Assembly (NCBI GenBank): GCA_963921935.1
Contig: OY998181.1
Span: 138,717,423-138,781,422, forward strand
Reading direction: 5' to 3'
Origin: Galeruca laticollis
Lineage: Eukaryota; Arthropoda; Insecta; Coleoptera; Chrysomelidae
DNA length: 64,000 nucleotides
The notes beneath the pieces are model-generated. The model had not been told where the DNA came from. It was given only the letters and a program-made list of their open reading frames with translations, and did not search any database. A program made the translations under genes and the position numbers. Of the stretch, positions 56,492 to 64,000 are shown piece by piece (position 1 is the stretch's first letter; each line of letters starts with the position of its first letter).

Positions 56492-56767
56492 TTTATAACA
56501 GAATCCATGTACAAACACGTGCATGCAGCACAAAATTTGATAGAGAACTGCGACCTGTACAGGCCTGTCGGCACACACATTCCGGTCCAACGTACGACAG
56601 CAGTCTGGCTCAGGTCGACCGAAACGATTTTCAATACTGCTCCGGTCGCCTGCACAGGTCCTTTGAACCGCACAGGTTTGCTCACACACACGTTGCGATA
56701 TACCTGCACAGGTGTAACTGTACAGGTCTACCTCACACGTCTACCGGAACGTGAGTGGCCGGCTTAA

Positions 56768-57065
56768 GAATTTTAGTTTATGTTCAGGTAAAACTACATA
56801 GGGCCGTTCGCTAGATTTAACATTGTTAAGTGAAATAATTTCGGGGCTGAAACAACTGAGATTATTTTGTAAAGTATGTTCCGAGGCACTTTTTGAAAAT
56901 TTACGCCGTCGAGTGGCTCTGTTGTATCACCATTATTTTTATCATCAGGGTATGGTAACTGATAGGAATGGCCATGATAGTTTTGTGATTCTACATTCTA
57001 AGGTTCTTCAAATATGAAATTGGGACGATAATTTGGAGGTATATTATTTGTAGTCGAGAATTGTC
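56768..57065 (-). pseudogene. Gypsy B: Gag-protease linker
   Basis: This 300-bp island lies between Harbinger copies 5 and 6. The minus strand reads a proline/asparagine-rich segment (NNIPPNYRPNFIFEE) and then SCFSPEIISLNNVKSSERPY, VVLPEHKLKFL, the start of the protease. Its frame joins the piece at 53756 across copy 5 without shift. Confidence 0.7.
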
Positions 57066-57117
57066 TAAGGCCGGCCACACACGTAACGGTATACCGTACG
57101 TTTAGCTCAGTTGAGAG

Positions 57118-59354
57118 ATGGCGAGCCAACAAGATGAAGATGATATGATAGCTTTAGTCGGATTGTGTGTGGTTTTAAACAGTAAGAAGAAGAAGTTTAA
57201 ACGTAAAATGTGGAGTAAAAAGTGGCTTACTAAAAGAAATGAATACACTCATACAAGATTATTGAAAGACTTGGCTGGTGAGCCTTCAGACTTCCGTAAT
57301 TATTTGCGGATGGATGAAGACGCCTATGAACAGCTGTTGTTACTCGTGACTCCATTAATTGAAAAGAAAGACACGGTTATGAGGAAATCGATTTCTCTCC
57401 ATGAGAGATTAACTGCGACTTTGAGGTTCCTTGCAACGGGCCGATCGTACGAGTGTCTCAAGTATTCTACGTTGATATCACCACAAGCTCTAGGCAAAAT
57501 AATTCCAGAGACGTGTGAAGCCATCTATAAAGTGCTGAAAAACGTCTATTTACAGGTACGTCAAGCCATATTGCACAGAATATTCTATTGATGTTCTAAA
57601 TGTCAAGGTAGGTCAAAATTGAAATATACACATGTTATTAAACATTTCTACTTTATTTCATAGCAACGTTACAGTTTTTAAAAAGAATGTTTAACTGAGT
57701 ACAGAGACATGATATCTGATAGTGGGTAGAACATAAAAAAGAACTGTTTGGTAAAACAAAAATGTTTAGTAGTGACATTGAATATAAATAAACAAAACAG
57801 ACTATTGATTTTTGTCATAATTAGCAAAGAAATCTGCCATTGATTGATAAGGTGGAATAACGTCATTAACAAATTCAGCTGGTGAAGTTTGTTGTGGATA
57901 TTGGCCATAAGATACAGCTGCTGCAGGACTCGTTGTGCTCCTACTTGACCCAGGGGTGTTGGTCAAAGATCCGTAGTTGTACGAGCCAGTATTAGGTACG
58001 TCAAACGTACTCATTTCAGCCTCAAAAAGGAGGTCGTTGATTTTTTTTTCTACGATCAAAGCCTGGCGTTTCTCTAATGCCCTAATTCGCATTGCAAAGG
58101 ATTTGCCCATTATATCATATCTGTCGTCTTGGCGTGATGGTTTCTGAAAGTGGTCTCTTACTGAGACTAAGACGCCAGTTGTCAAGTCTTCTACTTTCTT
58201 TTTTTTTGCCAAATTAGGTCGGGAATAAGGAGGTAGGCTTACCGCACGTGTATCTGAGTTTGGTCTTGGGACCACAGGCGAAGGGACCTCGCTATTGATT
58301 GATGTTTCTCTGCTCGGTGTAGTAGCTGCTTCACCAACGTCCTCCTGGAAAAAAAATATTTATGTACTAGGTGTACCCATCCAATTATTACACAACATAA
58401 TACTCTTTTTTACATTGGTTTGGAAATTGTCGATTTAATGGTTTATCCTGATTTTGAAACCCATAATTTAAACATTGTTTACCCACGTTGAGAACAGTTG
58501 TTATGAATTTAATTTTGTTCCAGTTTCCTAACACCACTGAGAAATGGAAAGTGATTGCTGAACAGTTTGAACAGAAATGGAATTTTCCCCACTGCCTCGG
58601 TGCCATGGACGGCAAACATATAGACATAGTTCCTCCAGCGGATTCCGGATCATATTATTACAACTATAAAGGCAGACACAGTATGGTACTTTTTGCAATA
58701 GTGGATGCTAAATATCGGTTCCTTTTAGTGGATTTTGGGACCAATGGGCGTGTTTCTGACGGAGGTGTTCTTCAAAATACTAAGTTTCATGAAAAGTTAC
58801 AGAGTGATGAACTTAAGATCCCAAAACCATGCAATGTTACTGAACATTTCAAAGAGGTGCCTTACGTGTTTGTGGCAGATGACGCCTTTCCCCTGTCAAT
58901 TAACATGATGAAACCTTTCAGACAAGCACAACTAGATTCTGCTGTAAAAGAAATCTACAACTACCGAGTTTCAAGGGCAAGGCACGTTGTCGAGAATGGG
59001 TTTGGAATACTAGCCTCCAGATTTCGCATATTCCATACTCAAATAAATTTGGAGCCAGAGAACATAGTAAAGGTAGAAATGGCAACATGTGCATTGCATA
59101 ATTTCTTGATGCAAACACATCCTACCATTTACGCTCCACCAAACAGTACGTATCAAGAGAATGACGATGGTGCTACTACTAATGCTGGGTTAGATACCAA
59201 TGAATCGAATATGATTGCATTACAACGAGCGAGCTTAGGGAATGTAAATGTGGCCGCCAAAAATCTCAGAGAGGAGTTTGCTACCTATTTCGTCAATGAA
59301 GGCAAACTTTCATGGCAAGACCAACGTGTTCTTCGAAACAAAAATTCAAGTTAA
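57118..59354 (+). CDS. Harbinger copy 6: transposase, two exons, 422 aa
   Basis: Exon 1 is 57118-57555 (146 codons, MASQQDEDD...) and ends CAG|GTACGT; exon 2 is 58524-59354 after TTCCAG, in phase. The protein has a helical N-terminal domain (FRNYLRMDEDAYEQLLLLV, RLTATLRFLATGRSYE), then FPHCLGAMDGKHIDIVPP (first Asp, about residue 175), GTNGRVSDGGVLQNTKF (about 225), YVFVADDAFPLSINMMKPF (about 270) and RHVVENGFGILASRFRI (Glu, about 315). The tail is acidic and ends LSWQDQRVLRNKNSS. There is no stop or shift. The ATG lies 50 bp from the element end. It would cut and paste the element, given its partner. Confidence 0.9.
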
Positions 59355-59965
59355 AGACTAAGTGAATCATTATGAAGTGAATATATATTTTTAGCTTAGT
59401 TGAGTCAATGACATTCACCAATCAATGCACAAACAATACATAAATACATATCAATTTTGTTTTATTCTACCATTCAACATTTAATCAACATCTAATTTAA
59501 CATCTAACTTGTAAATTAAAGTGTAGTTCAAATAAATTGTTTAACTAGGTAATTGATCTGTCTGGTACTTACTTCCTCAAACTCGCTTCCATCTTCTTCC
59601 TCTAAATTCGACCTAGATGCACTGGCAATGTCTTGATCACCAAGAAAATCGAACAAATTTAAGTACCACAATTTAGGTACGTACACATTGTTGGTTGATG
59701 CACCAGACTTCATTGACATGTCCCGTTTTTTCTTCTCTTTACGCACATTGCTTCGTAAACTATTAATCTTTCCAATCACAGATTTCTTTGTTGCATCGGG
59801 TTCCAGTTCTTTCAACTTGAGCACAAGTTTCGCATAAGCTGCATCTCTCTTTTCGCGATCGTGATACTCTTTACTTTTTACCCGCCACAGGCACGGCTCG
59901 AGTTTATACATATCGATAAACTCTTCAATTACTTGGTTGCGTTTACGACTCGATATCACTAGCAC
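57802..59965 (-). CDS. Harbinger copy 6: MADF-domain partner, two exons
   Basis: Exon 1 (59965-59573) holds the MADF domain: QVIEEFIDMYKLEPCLWRVK, SKEYHDREKRDAAYAKLVLK, INSLRSNVRKEKKKRD and VPKLWYLNLFDFLGDQ; donor GAA|GTAAGT. Exon 2 (58344-57802) after TTTCCAG reads EDVGEAATTPSRE, VLVSVRDHFQKPSRQDDRYD, LEKRQALIVEKKINDLLFEA and a G/S/Y/Q-rich tail ending MADFFANYDKNQ. Total about 311 aa, frame continuous. The first codon is GTG where copy 5 has ATG nearby, so the start is uncertain: either a lost ATG or an upstream start. By analogy it binds subterminal DNA and recruits the transposase. Confidence 0.8.
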
Positions 59966-60238
59966 CAGTAGCTACAAGATAGTGCGCTAACTACAAAACA
60001 CAAAGACAAAAGACACTCTCTACACAGGAAGAAGCCTGAACTAAACAAAACTACTGCGCAGGCGACCGGACGTACTCACACACACGCTCAGGTCTAGGGT
60101 ATAACTGACGACTGCGCAGGTCGCTTCGCCTGTGCACTTTCGCCTGCAGCGACTGGCACACACGCTCCGGTTTGCCTGCGCAGGTGACCTGTACAGGTTT
60201 ACCTGTCATGTATACCGTTACGTGTGTGGCCGGCCTAA

Positions 60239-60720
60239 GAAACTGATTGGGCTGATTTGTATTTCTAGTTGATATGTACATCGGAATCTATTATTATTTG
60301 GATTGGGTCTGAACACATTGGTATTCGAATTCGGTTGTCTAGAGACTTGAGAGTTTCTAGGAAAATTGTGTTGTATTTGTCGGGGTTGTATTGGTATAGG
60401 ATGAGAAGGAAAGTTATTAGTTTGTTTAGTAGACAAGTAATTCGGAGTATGCGAATTAAATGAAGATTTATTGGGTGTTTGCATTGATCAATGATTCGGT
60501 ATGTTACTATTATTGGCAAACTGCCTCGATTAGATGAATTTTGAAGATAATGGGCATTTTCTTCATGTATAACGTATTGCATAGCTTCTGTCAAAGAAGC
60601 GGGTTTCATGCATCGGACGGTGGTTCGGAGGGGTTCTCTTAACGCGGAGAGAAATACATTTTGATATAGAGTATTTTTAAGAAATCTAGTAGCTTCTGTA
60701 TATCCATTTTCGTATATATT
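60239..60720 (-). pseudogene. Gypsy B: Gag, C-terminal half
   Basis: The minus strand reads EATRFLKNTLYQNVFLSALR, EPLRTTVRCMKPASLTEAMQ and YVIHEENAHYLQNSSN, the end of a gypsy capsid, then in a shifted frame a N/P/Q-rich segment (QPRQIQHNFPRNSQVSRQ) comparable to the Gag tail of gypsy A. It is cut by Harbinger copy 6 at 60238. The N-terminal half is replaced by BEL-like sequence. Confidence 0.7.
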
Positions 60721-60779
60721 ATATTATTTATATTTCAAATGTCTGGCTTTTTCGAATTAATTATATGTAGAAAGTTTAA

Positions 60780-61560
60780 GAAAAATTTTACAGTTTGTAA
60801 TATTATGTTTTTCATTACATAATGCACAACAATCTTGCTCTGAAACTAAAGAGGAATTGCTTGATTTGTCTTTATAAAAATCCTTAGTTCCCTTTGAGGT
60901 CGCTTCAAGCGTTTCTAATAACTCTTGATTTCAGAAATGTTTTAAACTCATCCAGAGTAGGCAAATAATTTTTTGAATTTTGCTCTTGCCATTCCCGTGC
61001 TGTTACTGGATCTAATTTATTTCTCATTAAATAAATTACCAAAGTATCCCAATTCCCAACGGGCACCTCAAGTGCTTCAAGAGATAACTTTTTACCATAC
61101 CTTCTAATTCTTCCTTAAATCTACTGCTGATTCTTTACTCAAGTAAGGGATTCCAACAAGCATTTTTAAATAATTGTTTACGAGATAATTTGCTGCGCTA
61201 ACCTCTAAATTTTGCAGAATACTTTTAGCGTTACCCTCTAATGACCCCCATAAAAAAATAATTTTTTGAATATCAGAAGCACTTTCATTTCTATGAATTA
61301 ACGAGCTAAAGGTCTCTCTAAATTCGAGCCATTTTTCAAAATTACCATAAAATTTTGTTAAATGTATTGCTGGAAGTTTAGGTCTTGACTGAAGCATACC
61401 AGCATGAGAAATACCTTAATGACTACTACCACCACTAATCTGTCAAATCCTTTCTTCCTTATCAGAATTTTTATTTAATATATCTTTGCCCGTAGCTAAT
61501 AAACTATAGTATGAATTGTCAAAACTCTCCCTTTCCGCAAGCTGTTCTTCAAGGTTTTCA
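60780..61560 (-). pseudogene. BEL/Pao Gag (DUF1759) fragment
   Basis: The minus strand reads LEEQLAERESFDNSYYSLLA, then LPAIHLTKFYGNFEKWLEFR, ETFSSLIHRNESASDIQKII and NLEVSAANYLVNNYLKMLVG, and after shifts EALEVPVGNWDTLVIYLMRN, KLDPVTAREWQEQ. L--F-G---KW--F---F-SLIH and KLD--T--EWE are DUF1759 landmarks. It differs from the full BEL element at 36-42 kb, so it is another subfamily. Several frameshifts. It abuts the gypsy B Gag. Confidence 0.7.
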
Positions 61561-61579
61561 TGCTTTAACTCAATTAGAG

Positions 61580-64000
61580 TTTAATGGGGGTGTAGGGGTT
61601 GTGTCGGAGAGGTAGTACCTTTTGTCTGAGACGGTCACTCCAAGCGTCATAGACGGGCGGAGGTTTCAGATAACTGGTCCTCACGAGACACCCAACTCTC
61701 ACTTGCTGGCTCCAAGCGCCACACCCTGGTACACTGCGTTGACCCACAGGCTAAACCAAGTGAGGGTAGCCAGATATGGTAAAACGACACCGGCCGCTCG
61801 TCGGGATAAACGATCCACTCCATAGCCAACAGCTACGGGTGGATGAGCTACTGGAGACAGGGCACTCTTTTGTCCAGGGGTTGGGAAACTGGCCCCGAAG
61901 GCGGATGAGCAGATAACTGCCAACGGCATAAGAATACGAAAGGCAACGGGAAACCATCGTATTAAAGGCTTGAGGCATCCCTAGTATTATCAGCATGGCT
62001 AATACAACAAATAGAAAAGTTTTCACTGATCATGGATATCGGAATCCAGGATCCGGCAGGGGAGGAAAAACTAAGGACTGCAAGGCCTCCCAGGTCGTCA
62101 ACCTGCGAAATCCTTGCAAGATAGCAACGTGGAATGTAAAAACACTATATCAAGCCGGAAAAGTCCATAATGCCATTAAAGAGATGAACAGATTAAATAT
62201 AAAAATTTTGGGAATTAGTGAGATGAGATGGCCAGGTTCAGGGCAATGTCTGATAGATGAACATCAAGTCTACTATTCAGGAACAAATACAAATGCTCAT
62301 CAGTATGGAGTAGGTATTATTGTTCACAAAAACGTAGAAAAACACGTCAAAAGTTTTACTCCAATAAGTGAAAGAACCTTGTTATTACAAATCAACGCAA
62401 GTCCTGTTCCGATAAACATCATACAGGTATATGCTCCCACAGCTGATAAAACCATAGAGGAAGTTGAAGAATTCTACAGCGAAATAACAAATGTATACAG
62501 TAGACTTCCCAAACACCACCTAACGGTGATAATGGGCGATTTCAATGCGAAGATAGGCAACGGAGGTGAGGGAGAATATGTTGGACCTCATGGATTAGGT
62601 GAAAGGAACGAGCGTGGCGATCGATTGGCAATATTCGCAGCAGACAAAAAAGCGGCAATACTTAATACGTTTTTTAAACTACCACCAAGAAGGTTATACA
62701 CATGGAGATCACCACTAGACTCTAAAGAACATATAGTCAGAAATCAAATTGATTATATGTTAGTAAATAAGAGATTCCAGAACGCATTCACATCTGTTAA
62801 AACATATCCTGGGGCAGATATAATGTCAGACCATAACCCATTAGTTGGCACTTTAAAGCTAAAACTAAAAGCTGTGAAAAAGACAACAAAGAAAGACCGT
62901 TATGACATGCGAAAATTAAAAAACCCGGACACGAAGGAAAAAGTAAGACATCACTTAGCAGAACAACTGCAAGAAACAAATATCAATAATGATGTGAAAT
63001 TTGAATTAGACAGAATAAAAAACATTGCTACAAGCGTCAGTGAAAAATATTTAAAATCAGATCAAAACATCAAAAGAAAAACATGGATGACAGACGAAAT
63101 TCTACATATGATGGAACAAAGACGACTTATGAAAGATACACCCGCATATTCAGCAATTCACAAGCAAATACAAAGAAAAATCAAGGATGCCAAAGAAAAG
63201 AAATTACAAGAAGATTGCCAGGAAATAGAAGCCCTACAGGAAAAGTATGATAGTTTTAACATGTATAAAAAGGTTAAAGAAACGGCTGGGTTGATCAAGC
63301 CCAGAACAATATGTAAACTGACCGACAAACAAGGAAATCTAGTAATAGACAAACAAGACAAGATAAAGGTATGGAGCAACTACATCTCAGAACTATTTAA
63401 AGATGCAAGACCGCAGCGGCCACAGATAATAGATAAATCAGGTCCTGCCATCACCGTCGATGAAGTGCAATCAGCGGTGCAACAAATGAAAGATGGAAGA
63501 GCTCCTGGTCCAGACAACTTTAGATCTGAAATTCTCAAACTTTTCGACGAATCTGGAATCACACAACTAACAGACATGTTCAATCTCATCTATGAAAAAG
63601 GCGAACTACCGAAAGATTGGCTACTGTCGGAATTTGTTATAATACCAAAGAAACCAGGAGCAAAGAGATGCGAAGATCATAGAACTATCAGTCTCATGAG
63701 TCATCTATTGAAACTATTCCTGAAAATTATTCACAGAAGAATATACAAAAAGTGTGAAGATTATATGTCGGAAACTCAATTCGGTTTCCGAGATGCGGTA
63801 GGCACTAGAGAGGCACTATTCAGTGTACAGGTATTATTCCAGAGATGTAGAGACGTCAACTGCGACGTATATGCTTGTTTTGTAGACTACAGTAAAGCTT
63901 TTGATCGAGTACAACATCACAAACTAGTGGAAATATTAAATACTGTTGGGATCGATGGAAGAGACTTGGAAATAATATCGAGACTATATTGGGATCAGTC
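61580..64000 (+). mobile_element. RTE-like non-LTR retrotransposon, 5' portion
   Basis: A GC-richer leader starts near 61580 (GGGGTGTAGGGGTTGTGTCG), followed by a long open frame that runs off the window. Unlike neighbours it keeps its 5' end, so it may be full length. The minus-strand frames over the leader are shadows. Confidence 0.75.
61995..64000 (+). CDS. RTE-like endonuclease/reverse transcriptase, open at edge
   Basis: The frame begins ATG at 61995, with an in-frame TGA at 61971 upstream, and is open for at least 668 codons. The endonuclease (residues about 45-290) has ATWNVKTLYQAGK, GISEMRWPG, QYGVGIIVH, VIMGDFNAKIG, QIDYMLVNKRF and MSDHNPLVG, all catalytic landmarks of APE-type nucleases. 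The RT starts near residue 480: MKDGRAPGPDNFRSEILK, IIPKKPGAKRCEDHRTISL, SETQFGFRDAVGTREALF and CFVDYSKAFDRVQHHKL with its catalytic Asp. The FADD/YADD box would be just past the window. It resembles RTE-type proteins often annotated as craniofacial-development-protein-2-like in insects. It may be active. Confidence 0.88.
   Translation, partial: MANTTNRKVFTDHGYRNPGSGRGGKTKDCKASQVVNLRNPCKIATWNVKTLYQAGKVHNAIKEMNRLNIKILGISEMRWPGSGQCLIDEHQVYYSGTNTNAHQYGVGIIVHKNVEKHVKSFTPISERTLLLQINASPVPINIIQVYAPTADKTIEEVEEFYSEITNVYSRLPKHHLTVIMGDFNAKIGNGGEGEYVGPHGLGERNERGDRLAIFAADKKAAILNTFFKLPPRRLYTWRSPLDSKEHIVRNQIDYMLVNKRFQNAFTSVKTYPGADIMSDHNPLVGTLKLKLKAVKKTTKKDRYDMRKLKNPDTKEKVRHHLAEQLQETNINNDVKFELDRIKNIATSVSEKYLKSDQNIKRKTWMTDEILHMMEQRRLMKDTPAYSAIHKQIQRKIKDAKEKKLQEDCQEIEALQEKYDSFNMYKKVKETAGLIKPRTICKLTDKQGNLVIDKQDKIKVWSNYISELFKDARPQRPQIIDKSGPAITVDEVQSAVQQMKDGRAPGPDNFRSEILKLFDESGITQLTDMFNLIYEKGELPKDWLLSEFVIIPKKPGAKRCEDHRTISLMSHLLKLFLKIIHRRIYKKCEDYMSETQFGFRDAVGTREALFSVQVLFQRCRDVNCDVYACFVDYSKAFDRVQHHKLVEILNTVGIDGRDLEIISRLYWDQ

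Larger units (their letters stand above)
53761..56763. mobile_element. Harbinger copy 5, 3,003 bp
   Basis: GCCGGCCACTCACGTTCCGG at 53761 and its complement ending at 56763 are terminal repeats of about 25 bp. TTAA flanks both sides (53757-53760 and 56764-56767), which includes the TAA expected for Harbinger. Palindromic (A)CCTG(T/C)(A/G)CAGG(T) motifs crowd both ends. It holds a transposase and a MADF-type gene in interleaved antisense arrangement, both broken. Confidence 0.88.
57069..60235. mobile_element. Harbinger copy 6, 3,167 bp, near-intact
   Basis: Perfect 26-bp terminal repeats begin GGCCGGCCACACACGTAACG, flanked by TAA at 57066-57068 and 60236-60238. It encodes an uninterrupted two-exon transposase (plus) and a MADF partner (minus). 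It is related to copy 5 in ends, gene order and protein sequence but is better preserved, so probably younger. It is inserted in the Gag region of gypsy B. Confidence 0.92.

Noticed and set aside
61622..62026. Overlapping frames in the RTE-like leader on both strands
   Set aside because: GC-richer leader lacks stops by composition; no family pattern. A short ORF1 cannot be excluded.
1..64000. tRNA or rRNA genes
   Set aside because: No cloverleaf with TTCGA loop and matching acceptor was found; the only tRNA-like string is the 17-nt primer site.

Overview
The window looks like a stretch of insect nuclear DNA made almost entirely of transposable elements. It is AT-rich, its coding relics carry short introns (about 50-60 bp), and the families seen (PIF/Harbinger, piggyBac, Tigger/pogo, BEL/Pao, Ty3/gypsy, Penelope-like, R1/jockey/RTE-like) are those of large repeat-rich insect genomes. 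A beetle is plausible, but the order cannot be proved from the sequence alone. I recognise no host single-copy gene, no tRNA or rRNA gene, and no CRISPR array.

Layout. 0.4-3.0 kb: a decayed gypsy element (minus strand) whose protease is split by a 440-bp solo LTR with a CCGT duplication. 3.8-5.8 kb: a Myb/SANT-like gene relic and a Penelope-like RT/GIY-YIG end. 5.8-8.1 kb: a second, plus-strand gypsy relic running into a 162-bp tandem pair. 9.6-11.2 kb: a giant foldback. 11.4-12.8 kb: a piggyBac transposase relic. 12.9-15.8 kb: an RT scrap, a second foldback and a 25-bp inverted pair. 16-18.5 kb: DUF4806-like, Tc1-like and Myb/SANT-like fragments. 18.6-25.2 kb: a second piggyBac fragment, a 199-bp TTAA-flanked MITE, a MULE-like gene split by a complete 3.7-kb Sola-like element (ATAT duplication), and an R1-like RT. 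26.5-30.5 kb: YqaJ nuclease, jockey C-terminus and Harbinger relics.

31.9-44.5 kb is a Harbinger element (AAT duplication) with an apparently young, full-length BEL/Pao retrotransposon (811-bp LTRs, CTATG duplication, one intact 1797-aa polyprotein, tRNA-Tyr primer site) inserted inside its transposase exon. 45.4-49.2 kb holds two more Harbinger copies. From 49.2 to 60.7 kb one gypsy element is cut into four visible pieces by a Tigger/pogo element (TA duplication) and two related Harbingers. The second of these (57,069-60,235) is the best-preserved DNA transposon here: an uninterrupted two-exon 422-aa transposase and a MADF-domain partner on the opposite strand, with the exons of each gene lying in the intron of the other. 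The window ends in an RTE-like non-LTR element whose endonuclease/RT frame is open to the last base.

Most genes act in their own transposition: Harbinger transposase plus its Myb or MADF DNA-binding partner; Gag/protease/RT/integrase for LTR elements; endonuclease plus RT for non-LTR elements. Nearly all are broken. The exceptions are the BEL polyprotein, the 57-60 kb Harbinger transposase and the terminal RTE-like frame. Family names come from recognising motifs by eye; no database search was run.
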